Shown here piece after piece: positions 1 to 8,451 of a DNA stretch of 64,000 nt. The position numbers were made by a program, and so were the translations under genes. The notes beneath the pieces are model-generated. The model did not search any database and was not told the origin of the DNA. It was given only the letters and a program-made list of their open reading frames with translations. The stretch covers positions 182,228 through 246,227 of the forward strand of contig NZ_FNNN01000007.1 in NCBI RefSeq assembly GCF_900106755.1, in the 5' to 3' direction. Within the stretch, counting starts at the first letter, position 1. Each line of letters opens with the position of its first letter. The stretch is from Bacteroides faecis MAJ27. GTDB lineage: Bacteria; Bacteroidota; Bacteroidia; Bacteroidales; Bacteroidaceae.

Positions 1-587
1 CCGGTCACTTCCACATCGAGTACCGGGGGCAGGTCACCGGAATCCAGTTTAACTGTGCGGATAAAGAAATCCGCTTGTTTCAAAGCATCTGTACCAGGAA
101 TATAGAAATGATAAGCGCCACGAATAAAACCATGATTACGTGCGTTTACAAAATTGGCTTCGAATGTAGTATCGTTATGATCTCCTCCTTCAGTCGCTTT
201 CATAAAGATGAAATGCAAAGGAGTAGCCGTCTGCTTATTTTGTAAAAGTCTTCCCCAGTCTATTTTTCCTTGATAATGAGAAATGTCAATCCCATGAATG
301 TCATATCCGGAAGGAATGCAGACTCCGTATTCCTTCATGCCATTGCAAGGTTTCCACCGATAGGCATAAGGACGAAGAAAGAAATAATAGAAAATGACGG
401 AGAAACAACCGATAATCACCACAGCCAATAAATTGCGAAGCCAGCCGGGCATCGAATAACCATGCTTCATCGGTGCCTTTTTCTGGGCACGGGAAGGTTT
501 GGAAGAAGAAACGGTCCCCTTTTTTCTGGTAGTGGCAACTGTTCTTTTCTTTTGGACAGCAGAAATCGGATTATTACGTGACGGCAT
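1..587 (-). CDS. GH25-family lysozyme-like protein (partial, C terminus off the window)
   Basis: The reverse-strand reading from the ATG at 587 gives about 195 residues before the window edge. After a basic N-terminal stretch comes one membrane segment (about residues 52-70, LRNLLAVVIIGCFSVIFYYF), so the protein is probably anchored in the inner membrane. The ectodomain has GH25 muramidase signatures: GIDISHYQGKIDW, FIFMKATEG, GAYHFY and PPVLDVE. The first Asp of D-I-S and the D-x-E of the last motif are the usual catalytic-cleft residues. GH25 enzymes hydrolyse the MurNAc-GlcNAc bond of peptidoglycan. It lies downstream of the phosphofructokinase gene on the same strand, separated by a 76-bp inverted repeat, so it is probably transcribed separately. 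The family call is firm; the C terminus is not visible. Confidence 0.85.
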   Translation of the reverse strand, partial: MPSRNNPISAVQKKRTVATTRKKGTVSSSKPSRAQKKAPMKHGYSMPGWLRNLLAVVIIGCFSVIFYYFFLRPYAYRWKPCNGMKEYGVCIPSGYDIHGIDISHYQGKIDWGRLLQNKQTATPLHFIFMKATEGGDHNDTTFEANFVNARNHGFIRGAYHFYIPGTDALKQADFFIRTVKLDSGDLPPVLDVEVT

Positions 588-616
588 TTGTTTTGATGAA
601 TAAATATATGAAAGAT

Positions 617-692
617 AGGCACGGATTACACGGATTACACAGTTTTAGCATACTATTTCTTAAAACCGTGTTAATCTGCGTAATCCGTGCCT
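617..692. repeat. Imperfect inverted repeat, probable terminator of the phosphofructokinase gene
   Basis: Two arms of about 30 bases (617-646 and 663-692) pair with a few mismatches around a short A/T-rich loop. The arms contain AGGCACGGATTACACGGATT and its near complement. The first arm itself holds a direct repeat, CGGATTACA twice. It sits between the stop of the gene ending at 745 and the start of the next gene at 587. Position and structure fit a terminator; the repeat-like sequence also suggests a dispersed palindromic element. Confidence 0.6.
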
Positions 693-744
693 GAATAACT
701 CTTCATCACAACGTTGCTTGATACAACAACTCTGTGAAGTTTAC

Positions 745-2391
745 TTATTTAGCTTGTTCCAGTTGCAAAGTTTTAGTTGCCTGGTCGCAAACTTCCGTAG
801 GACCAAAGTACTGGATCGGACCCGGATATACATAATCCGTTTCAACAGCCCAACGGTCACGTTGTGCAGCGAATGCTTTAAAAGGAGCACCATCCAGTTT
901 CACCAATGCCTTCTGGATAACCGGTTTCATTTCACCGTGACGGCGTTCCATATTCATCATCATCGTGATAGGCACACCACCGGCAATCCATTCAGCAGCA
1001 GGAGCAGTTGTGTTACGTACAGAAGACATATAGCCAGTCTTACCGTCGGCAATCAACATAGAAGCTGTGTAACCCAAAGAATAGCAGTAATCAGCATCGA
1101 AGTTTGACGGAGCGGCGCAACGTCCTTCGTAACCGAAGAAGTGGTGCTGAGCAGCAAACTTACCTACGTATTTGCCATCTTCTTTCCATGCAGCCAATTT
1201 GGTAGCTACCATTTCAGACAACAGTTTTTCTGTTTCGATCAGTGATACCTGAACGTTTCCGTGCGGGTCACGATCCAGTGTCAACTGGCGAGCTACACCT
1301 TCCGGCAGACTTGCATAGATAGCAGAGTTTTCCGGAGACAACTTACGGATGATATAATCACGCTGGTGAGACTTCTTAATCTGAGAGAACTCTTCTGCAT
1401 TAGCAGCCAGGAAGTCGTTCAACTCAGCAATCAGACGCTTCATTGCCGGAATAAATTCAACCAATCCTTCCGGGATCAGCACTGTACCGAAGTTATTTCC
1501 CTGTGCAGCACGGTCGGCCACCACTTTAGCGATAGATGTCACTACATCATCCAGAGACATATCTTTTGCTTCTACTTCTTCAGAAACAATACATACGTTA
1601 GGCTGTACCTGCAAAGCACATTCCAATGCGATGTGAGAAGCCGAGCGACCCATCAACTTAATAAAGTGCCAGTATTTACGAGCTGAGTTACAGTCACGTT
1701 GAATGTTACCAATCACTTCCGCATAAGTCTTGCAAGCTGTATCAAAACCGAAGGAAGTTTCAATCATATCGTTCTTCAAGTCACCGTCGATCGTTTTCGG
1801 ACAACCGATTACCTGCACACCGTACTTTTTAGCAGCGTAATACTCAGCCAATACGCAGGCATTTGTATTAGAGTCATCACCACCGATGATTACCAATGCT
1901 TTGATGCCCAGTTCCTTGATAATCTCCAATCCCTTTTCAAATTGAGCTTCAGTTTCCAGCTTTGTACGTCCCGAACCAATGATATCGAAACCACCTGTAT
2001 TACGGTATTCGTCGATGATGTCGGCAGTCAGTTCCATATAGTTGTGGTCTACCAGACCGCCGGGTCCCAAAATAAAGCCGTACAGCTTATTTTCCGGATT
2101 CAGTTTTTTGATACCGTCGAACAAACCAGAGATTACATTGTGTCCGCCCGGAGCCTGTCCACCGGAAAGGATTACACCTACGTTCATGGCAGGAAGTTGA
2201 ACAGCTTCACCTGCTTCGAATGTAATCAACGGCATTCCGTACGTGTTAGGGAATAATGCTTTGATAGCTTCCTGATCGGCTACAGATTGAGTAGCAGAAC
2301 CTGCTACAGCTTTAACGGCTCCTGTTGCCAATGCTTTCGGAAGTTTGGGCTGATAAGCAGCCCTTGCGATTTGCAATGCACTTTTAGTCAT
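745..2391 (-). CDS. pfp: Diphosphate-fructose-6-phosphate 1-phosphotransferase (PPi-dependent phosphofructokinase)
   Basis: A cytosolic glycolytic enzyme that interconverts fructose 6-phosphate plus pyrophosphate and fructose 1,6-bisphosphate plus phosphate. The 548-residue length fits the long PPi-PFK class. GGDDSNTNA at residues 170-178 has the Asp that blocks ATP and selects PPi (ATP enzymes have GGDGS). [10 protein letters not shown] at 198-207 has the PPi-type Lys and the catalytic Asp. [12 protein letters not shown] near 247 is the sugar-phosphate-binding segment. A -7-like GAAATTTG lies at 2450-2457 on the minus strand, giving a leader of about 50 bases. The gene stands alone: the efflux genes upstream on the same strand end 128 bp away. 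Confidence 0.95.
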   Translation of the reverse strand: MTKSALQIARAAYQPKLPKALATGAVKAVAGSATQSVADQEAIKALFPNTYGMPLITFEAGEAVQLPAMNVGVILSGGQAPGGHNVISGLFDGIKKLNPENKLYGFILGPGGLVDHNYMELTADIIDEYRNTGGFDIIGSGRTKLETEAQFEKGLEIIKELGIKALVIIGGDDSNTNACVLAEYYAAKKYGVQVIGCPKTIDGDLKNDMIETSFGFDTACKTYAEVIGNIQRDCNSARKYWHFIKLMGRSASHIALECALQVQPNVCIVSEEVEAKDMSLDDVVTSIAKVVADRAAQGNNFGTVLIPEGLVEFIPAMKRLIAELNDFLAANAEEFSQIKKSHQRDYIIRKLSPENSAIYASLPEGVARQLTLDRDPHGNVQVSLIETEKLLSEMVATKLAAWKEDGKYVGKFAAQHHFFGYEGRCAAPSNFDADYCYSLGYTASMLIADGKTGYMSSVRNTTAPAAEWIAGGVPITMMMNMERRHGEMKPVIQKALVKLDGAPFKAFAAQRDRWAVETDYVYPGPIQYFGPTEVCDQATKTLQLEQAK

Positions 2392-2519
2392 TTTCTTTAT
2401 TTTTATTTAAAGGTGTTAGTAAGTTTCTTGTCAAACTTGAAAAGCGTTGCAAATTTCGCATTTTTCCTCGAATTATGAAAGAGAAGCTCTCATTTTATTT
2501 CGTGACACCGGTACAGATG

Positions 2520-3893
2520 CTATTGCTTCCAGCCACCACCCAGTGCTTTATAAAGCTGCACTACGGTTATCAATTCATCACGAATAGCGTTACTCAGACC
2601 AATTTGTGCATCAAAATAACCACGCTGGGCATCCAGAACATCCAAATAATTGATTACTCCATTAATGTATTGCAACTGAGCCAAGTCCATATAACTCTTA
2701 GCCGAACGTTCCAGATTGGCACGAAGAGCATACACCTCTTTTATCTTATTAAAGTTGACAATCGCATTACGTGTTTCCTTGAAAGCAGTTAAAACTGATT
2801 TCTCATAACTATGTAGTTCCGCCTCATAAGCTGCCTTTTTGCCTTTCAATGCAGCACGGTTCTTTCCCCAGCCAAAAATAGGAGTCAATAAAGCCCCTTC
2901 CATAACAGCATAAGGAGATTTTAAAAGTTCGGACAAAGACGTACTCTCAGTACCGAAACCACCTGTCAGGGCGAGACGAGGAAACATATTCGTATAAGCT
3001 ACCCCTACTTTGGCATTGGCAGCAATCAACTTCTGCTCTGCCTGACGTATGTCGGGACGGCGTTCCAACAAAGTAGATGGCATCCCTATCGGAAGTGTTT
3101 CCGGAAAATTGAATTCCTGAAGCAGTCGGGAACGGGCGATGCGATTAGGGTATTCTCCGGCCAGAAAAGCAATGTCATTCTCTTTCAGCGAGATTTTACG
3201 TTCTAAATCAGGAACCAAAGTGGCTGTACGTGCCAGCTCCACCTGAGCCTGACGATAAGAAGTCTCCGAAGTCAATCCTCCTTCAAAACGGATACGTGCC
3301 AGGCGCACCCCTTCTTCACGGGCTTTTAAAGTCTGCTTGACAATATCCAGTTCCGTATCCAGCGCAACCAGTTCATAATAAGCCTGTGCCACTTCCGCCA
3401 CAATCGTCATCCGAAGTGCACGTTGCGCCTCTACCGACTGCAAATATTCGGCAATACTGGCCGAACGCGCCCATCGCAGATTTCCCCAAAGATCGAGTTC
3501 CCATGAAACAAGGAACTGAGCTTCAAAGGTTTCCGATTTCTTAAAAGCATCTCCCCCGTGATTCTCAAGTTCACGTTCAGCAGTCACTTTTCCTTTGATA
3601 TCAGGAAGCAGTGCAGCGGTGGAGATACGTTTCTGAGCCGCCATTTCTTTGATTCGGGCAGCCGCTATCAACATGTCTTTATTGTGATCCAACGCACGGT
3701 CTATCAGACTGCGAAGTGTAGAATCCGTATAGATTTCTTCCCAATCCTTATCTCCAAAGCTGACCGTATCCTGATGTTGGGCCAGACTATCGGGCAAATG
3801 AAGGTCAGGACGTACGTAGCTCTTGCCTACTTTGCAGGAAGTCAGTATTCCTGCAAACAATAGTATAGCAATATATAGTTTATTCAGTTTCAT
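2520..3893 (-). CDS. RND efflux outer-membrane lipoprotein channel (OprM/NodT type)
   Basis: 457 residues with a lipoprotein signal peptide ending LTSC (Cys20), then the TolC-fold outer-membrane factor domain with its two structural repeats. The VGKSYVRPDLHLPDS N terminus and the LLERRPDIRQAEQKLIAANAKVGVAYTNMFPRL segment (LxxRPDI) are typical of NodT-type channels; the C terminus is LYKALGGGW. It would form the trimeric exit duct for the pump encoded upstream. Its ATG shares one base with the stop codon of the pump gene, so the two are translationally coupled. It is the last gene of the adaptor-pump-channel operon. Exported substrates cannot be predicted. Confidence 0.93.
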   Translation of the reverse strand: MKLNKLYIAILLFAGILTSCKVGKSYVRPDLHLPDSLAQHQDTVSFGDKDWEEIYTDSTLRSLIDRALDHNKDMLIAAARIKEMAAQKRISTAALLPDIKGKVTAERELENHGGDAFKKSETFEAQFLVSWELDLWGNLRWARSASIAEYLQSVEAQRALRMTIVAEVAQAYYELVALDTELDIVKQTLKAREEGVRLARIRFEGGLTSETSYRQAQVELARTATLVPDLERKISLKENDIAFLAGEYPNRIARSRLLQEFNFPETLPIGMPSTLLERRPDIRQAEQKLIAANAKVGVAYTNMFPRLALTGGFGTESTSLSELLKSPYAVMEGALLTPIFGWGKNRAALKGKKAAYEAELHSYEKSVLTAFKETRNAIVNFNKIKEVYALRANLERSAKSYMDLAQLQYINGVINYLDVLDAQRGYFDAQIGLSNAIRDELITVVQLYKALGGGWKQ

Positions 3894-6800
3894 TATTTCT
3901 TATGTTTTAAGATTTTCGACTTTGTTTTATATACCATCACAAAGAAGAACGGCACGAGAATAATACCAAACACGATAGCAAATATCATCCCGAAGAATAC
4001 CCCCGTACCAATTGCCTGACGGCTTGCCGAGCCCGGACCACTTGCCAATACCATTGGAAGCATACCCAGTACAAATGCTAAAGAAGTCATCAGAATAGGA
4101 CGGAAACGTAATTTTGCCGCATAAATGGCAGACTGTATCAAGTCCTCTCCTTTATCTACCTGTACTTTAGCAAACTCTACAATCAGAATAGCATTCTTAG
4201 CGGCAAGCCCGACAAGCATCACCAGTCCGATCTGGAAATAGACATCGTTCTCCAGTCCGCATACCCAGACTCCCAGGTAGGCTCCTAAAGCCGCTACAGG
4301 CAAAGACAGCAATACGGCAATCGGCACTGTCCAACTTTCATATTGTGCGGCAAGGAAGAGAAAGACAAACAAGAATACCAATGCCATGACCATACCGGTC
4401 TGACCGCCCGCCTGCTTTTCCTGATAAGAAAGTCCGCTCCATTCCAATCCGATATTATCTGGAAGATGATCACGGGCGATCTGTTCCATAATCTCCATTG
4501 CCTGACCGGAACTATATCCCTGTGCGGCAGTCCCCCGAATGACAGCAGTAGTAAACATATTGAAACGTTTGATACTTCCCGGACCTGTTGTATAAGAAGC
4601 ATTACCTAAAGAAGTCAGCGGTACCATAGCTCCATTGGAGGCTTTTACAAAGAACAGGTTGATATTGTCTTTATGCTCACGATAAGGAGCTTCCGCCTGA
4701 ATGTATACCTTATAAATACGGTTGAACATATTGAAGTCATTCACATACACCGAACCTGTATAAGCTTTCATCGTAGAAAACACATCTGCCAAAGGTACTC
4801 CCAGCATCTTTACTTTATCTCTGTCCACATCAAAGTAAAGTTGAGGAATCTCCGACTGCAAAGAAGAAGACAAACCTGTCAGTTCCTTGTGCTTGGAAGC
4901 ATAATACATCAACGTATCTGCTGCATCCACCAAGTTGTCGAAAGTAGCCTCTCCACGAGCTTCCAGCTGCATTTCAAAACCACCGGAACTACCCAATCCC
5001 GGTATGACCGGAGGAGTAGACAGATAGACTTTACATTCCGGGTATTCCTTCAAATGTTTTTCTACCGTATCCATGATTTTCTCAATACTGGTACTCTTTC
5101 TCTCTTCCCAAGGTTTCAAGATGACAGTCAGTTCGGCACGCCCCTGATTACTGCCCACACGCGGACTGCTTCCCGTCACATTCTGTACATATTCTATGTA
5201 GGGGTTCTTATCCAGATAAGCAATCGCACGCTCTGTTACAGCACGGGTACGTTCCAATGTAGCTCCTTCCGGCAATTCTAGTTCAATCTTAAAATATCCC
5301 TGATCTTCTACCGGAAGAAAACTGGTCGGAATGATCCGGTGAATCAACAGAATAGCAATCAATACCATACCAAAAGCACTTAACACCCGACGCGGATGTT
5401 TGATAGTACGAGTGACAGCAGCTACATATTTATTGCTTCCAATTCCCAACCATTCATTGATCTTTCTGAATACTATATTTTTCTTCTTCCCACTATCCGG
5501 TTTTAAAATAAGCGAGCACATCACGGGACTCAGCGTCAGGGCAACGACGGTAGAAATAAGTACAGATACTACAATGGTCACCGTAAACTGACGGTACAAC
5601 TGTCCCGTAATTCCACTCAAAAAACTTACCGGAACAAACACAGCCGCCAATACCAGTGAAGTAGCGATCAACGCGCTTGATAATCCGTTCATTGCTTTCT
5701 TAGTCGCTTCATAAGGACTTAGCTTCTCCGTTTCCATAATATGCTCTACTCCTTCCACCACCACTATCGCATCATCGACCACGATACCAATGGCAAGAAT
5801 CAAGCCAAGCAAAGTCAATATATTGATAGAGAAGCCAAAAATCAACATGAATCCAAAAGTACCAATCAAAGAAATAGGCACCGCTACTACCGGGATCAAT
5901 GTAGCACGCCAACTCTGCAAAGACAGATACACGACCAATACAACCAGTACCAATGCTTCAAACAGTGTTTTATATACCTCATGAATAGACTCGGAGATAT
6001 ACGTCGTCATATCAAACGGAATTTCATAGCTCAATCCTTCAGGAAAGTTCCCGCTGATCTCTTCCATCGCCTTTTTTACATTCTCGGCCACTTCCATCGC
6101 ATTGGCACCCGGCAACATATAAATACCAAGTACAGCGGCATTCTCACCATTAATACCACTTTCAGTATTGTAAGAAGAAGCCTCCAAAGATACACGTGCC
6201 ACATCCTTTAATCGAATGATAGAACCATTGGCATTCGCACGCACTACAATATCCTCAAACTGTCCTACCGTAGAAAGACGTCCCTGAGTAGTAATAGGGA
6301 TCGTTATATCCAGTCCCTGTACCGGCTGCTGTCCTAACACACCGGCTGCCGACTCACGGTTCTGGTCTTTTAAGGCATTCTGCAAGTCTTGTACGGTTAA
6401 TCCGAAGTTAGCCAGCTTATCCGGCTCTACCCATATCTGCATAGCATAGTAACGGCTACCGATATTTGAAACACGTCCCACACCCGGAATACGGCGGATT
6501 ACATCAAGCACATTAATAGTAGCAAAGTTACTTAAGTAAATTTCATCAAACTTAGGATCGGTAGAAGTCAGACAGAGTGTCATTAACTGACTGGGTGCCT
6601 GTTTTTCCACGGAAATGCCATTTTGAATCACTTCCACCGGAAGACGGGATTCAGCCAGTTTCACACGATTTTGAATTTCTACTGCAGCTAAATCCGGATC
6701 GGCAGATACATCAAAGGTAACCGTTGCCGAGAAACCACCGGAGTTAGAACTGTTTGATTCCATATAAAGCATACCGGGGGTACCATTGATTTCCTGCTCA

Positions 6801-6997
6801 ATCGGAGTAGCTACCGCCTGCGACACAGTTAATGCGCTCGCGCCCGGATATGACGCACTGATCTTTACCACTGGAGGTGTAATCTGCGGGTATTGATCTA
6901 CCGGAAGCATGGTCAGCCCGATAATCCCGACAATCACAATCACGATAGAGATAACAGCCGAAAATACCGGCCTATCTATAAAAAAACTAACTTTCAT
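3893..6997 (-). CDS. RND multidrug efflux pump, HAE1/AcrB family
   Basis: 1034 residues, the normal AcrB length, with 12 predicted membrane helices and two large periplasmic loops. The first helix region is FIDRPVFSAVISIVIVIVGIIGL. Helix 4 has GIVVDDAIVVVEGVEHIM with the proton-relay Asp pair, and helix 10 has the conserved Lys in VGLAAKNAILIVEFA. The porter-domain motif GYFKIELELPEGATLERT is also present. It is a proton-driven inner-membrane pump for drugs, bile salts or similar amphiphiles. It lies 3 bp downstream of the adaptor gene and overlaps the channel gene by one base, a complete tripartite set. Confidence 0.95.
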   Translation of the reverse strand: MKVSFFIDRPVFSAVISIVIVIVGIIGLTMLPVDQYPQITPPVVKISASYPGASALTVSQAVATPIEQEINGTPGMLYMESNSSNSGGFSATVTFDVSADPDLAAVEIQNRVKLAESRLPVEVIQNGISVEKQAPSQLMTLCLTSTDPKFDEIYLSNFATINVLDVIRRIPGVGRVSNIGSRYYAMQIWVEPDKLANFGLTVQDLQNALKDQNRESAAGVLGQQPVQGLDITIPITTQGRLSTVGQFEDIVVRANANGSIIRLKDVARVSLEASSYNTESGINGENAAVLGIYMLPGANAMEVAENVKKAMEEISGNFPEGLSYEIPFDMTTYISESIHEVYKTLFEALVLVVLVVYLSLQSWRATLIPVVAVPISLIGTFGFMLIFGFSINILTLLGLILAIGIVVDDAIVVVEGVEHIMETEKLSPYEATKKAMNGLSSALIATSLVLAAVFVPVSFLSGITGQLYRQFTVTIVVSVLISTVVALTLSPVMCSLILKPDSGKKKNIVFRKINEWLGIGSNKYVAAVTRTIKHPRRVLSAFGMVLIAILLIHRIIPTSFLPVEDQGYFKIELELPEGATLERTRAVTERAIAYLDKNPYIEYVQNVTGSSPRVGSNQGRAELTVILKPWEERKSTSIEKIMDTVEKHLKEYPECKVYLSTPPVIPGLGSSGGFEMQLEARGEATFDNLVDAADTLMYYASKHKELTGLSSSLQSEIPQLYFDVDRDKVKMLGVPLADVFSTMKAYTGSVYVNDFNMFNRIYKVYIQAEAPYREHKDNINLFFVKASNGAMVPLTSLGNASYTTGPGSIKRFNMFTTAVIRGTAAQGYSSGQAMEIMEQIARDHLPDNIGLEWSGLSYQEKQAGGQTGMVMALVFLFVFLFLAAQYESWTVPIAVLLSLPVAALGAYLGVWVCGLENDVYFQIGLVMLVGLAAKNAILIVEFAKVQVDKGEDLIQSAIYAAKLRFRPILMTSLAFVLGMLPMVLASGPGSASRQAIGTGVFFGMIFAIVFGIILVPFFFVMVYKTKSKILKHKK

Positions 6998-7000
6998 TGA

Positions 7001-8179
7001 TTATTCTCCTTTTGCGTTATCCAGCCGACTTGCCCGTACTTTCATACCCGGTGTCAACTTATGGAAACCTTCCACAACAATTGTCTCTCCTACAGCGAGT
7101 CCTCTTTCCACTACCACGTTATTCCCTACTTCCGGTCCTAACTCAATAAAGCGTTTCTCTACTGTATCATCTTTACGCATCGTATAAATATAAGCGCCTC
7201 CTTTTTCAATGGTAACGGCTTTCATCGGAACAACGATGGCTCCTTCACGCACGTCCAATAGCAATTTTACTTTGGTAAACTGTCCCGGAAGCAATACCTG
7301 TTTCGGATTAGGCATTTCTGCACGTACGGAGAAAGTACCCGTTTGAGGATCGACTTGCGGCTCGGCAAAATCAACATATCCTTTATAGGGGTATACGGTA
7401 TTATCTGCTAAAGTAATAGTAATATTTGGCTGCCAGGAACGAGTAGAATCCTGTTGTCCGAGGTTAATATTCCGTTCTTTACTTTTCAGATAATCGAGTG
7501 CCGTCATACTGAAATCGACCAATACGGTATCACTCTTTACAACTGTAGCCAGCAACGATTTTCCTCCGGGACCAACCAACGTTCCCAAATCCACATTTCT
7601 TTCACTGATATGACCGGCAAGAGGTGAACGAACGATAGTATAGCCTAACTCGAGTTCAGCCTGCGCCAAGTCCGCCTCACTCATCGCTACTGTCGCAACA
7701 GCGCTTTCATAAGCTGCTTCCGCATTATCCAGATCCAGCTGGCTAGCGGCATTTTGTTCGTACAACGGACGGATACGTTTCAAGTCACGTTCAGCTTTCA
7801 ATGCCTGTGCTTCGTCCTTTTTCAACTGAGCCCGCGCTTTGTCGGCTTTCGCACGATATTGATCCTGATTGATCACAAACAGGACCTGATTCTTATTTAC
7901 ATAAGTGCCTTCGGCAAAAAGCATGTTTTCCAGATAGCCTTCTACCCTGGCACGTACTTCGACAAATTGCTGGGCACGGATACGCCCCACATATTCTCCG
8001 AATATTTCTACATCGTCTTTTATAACCGGTTCAACAATCACTGTCGGCATTTCCGGTGCAGCCTTCTGAGGTCGTGTCAGTATCCAATACACTCCCAACA
8101 CAATTACCATACATACTACAGCAGCAATGGTTCTCTTTCTCCTCAGTTTCAACTCATGTTTCGAAAAGAATAATCTCAT
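7001..8179 (-). CDS. RND efflux periplasmic adaptor (membrane fusion protein)
   Basis: 392 residues. It is anchored by one N-terminal membrane segment (TIAAVVCMVIVLGVYWIL), not by a lipid. Barrel-sandwich (lipoyl-like) halves (FVEVRARVEGYLENMLFAEGTYVNKNQVLFVI and YTIVRSPLAGHISERNVDLGTLV) flank a coiled-coil hairpin, followed by beta-barrel and membrane-proximal domains (LPGQFTKVKLLL). It links the pump encoded 3 bp downstream to the outer-membrane channel. It is the first gene of the operon; its promoter must lie in the 272-bp divergent region shared with the patatin gene. No regulator gene is adjacent. Confidence 0.93.
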   Translation of the reverse strand: MRLFFSKHELKLRRKRTIAAVVCMVIVLGVYWILTRPQKAAPEMPTVIVEPVIKDDVEIFGEYVGRIRAQQFVEVRARVEGYLENMLFAEGTYVNKNQVLFVINQDQYRAKADKARAQLKKDEAQALKAERDLKRIRPLYEQNAASQLDLDNAEAAYESAVATVAMSEADLAQAELELGYTIVRSPLAGHISERNVDLGTLVGPGGKSLLATVVKSDTVLVDFSMTALDYLKSKERNINLGQQDSTRSWQPNITITLADNTVYPYKGYVDFAEPQVDPQTGTFSVRAEMPNPKQVLLPGQFTKVKLLLDVREGAIVVPMKAVTIEKGGAYIYTMRKDDTVEKRFIELGPEVGNNVVVERGLAVGETIVVEGFHKLTPGMKVRASRLDNAKGE

Positions 8180-8308
8180 ATCGAATCTTATTATTTAATT
8201 TAACTTATGTTTGTTCTACACTCTATTATGCAATACACATACCAAAATATCCTGTTTTATCTTATCTGTTTATTATCAACGTATTACGTTTTTCCCCTTG
8301 AAGACAGA

Positions 8309-8344
8309 AGTGTGGAAAACATCCTTAAAGTGTAGAAATTATCC
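8309..8344. repeat. Tandem 16-bp direct repeats, 20-bp period (possible operator)
   Basis: AGTGTGGAAAACATCC (8309-8324) and AGTGTAGAAATTATCC (8329-8344) match at 12 of 16 positions and start 20 bp apart, about two helical turns. They lie in the middle of the divergent region between the efflux operon and the patatin gene. Spacing on one face of the helix fits a dimeric or tandem-binding regulator. The target promoter is not decided. Confidence 0.4.
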
Positions 8345-8407
8345 ACATTTCCGACTTTTAGAACATTTTTTATAGTTCTTGTTTCATCAACTAAACAATT
8401 TATCCCC

Positions 8408-8415
8408 TACATTTG
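8408..8415 (+). promoter_or_regulatory. Candidate -7 element for the patatin gene
   Basis: TACATTTG matches the Bacteroides TAnnTTTG -7 consensus and lies 36 bp upstream of the ATG at 8452. A good TTTG at -33 is lacking: the nearest TTG (8379-8381) is too far upstream. Confidence 0.4.
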
Positions 8416-8451
8416 TAGTTATATTGTACATCAACACAATAACATGTCCTA

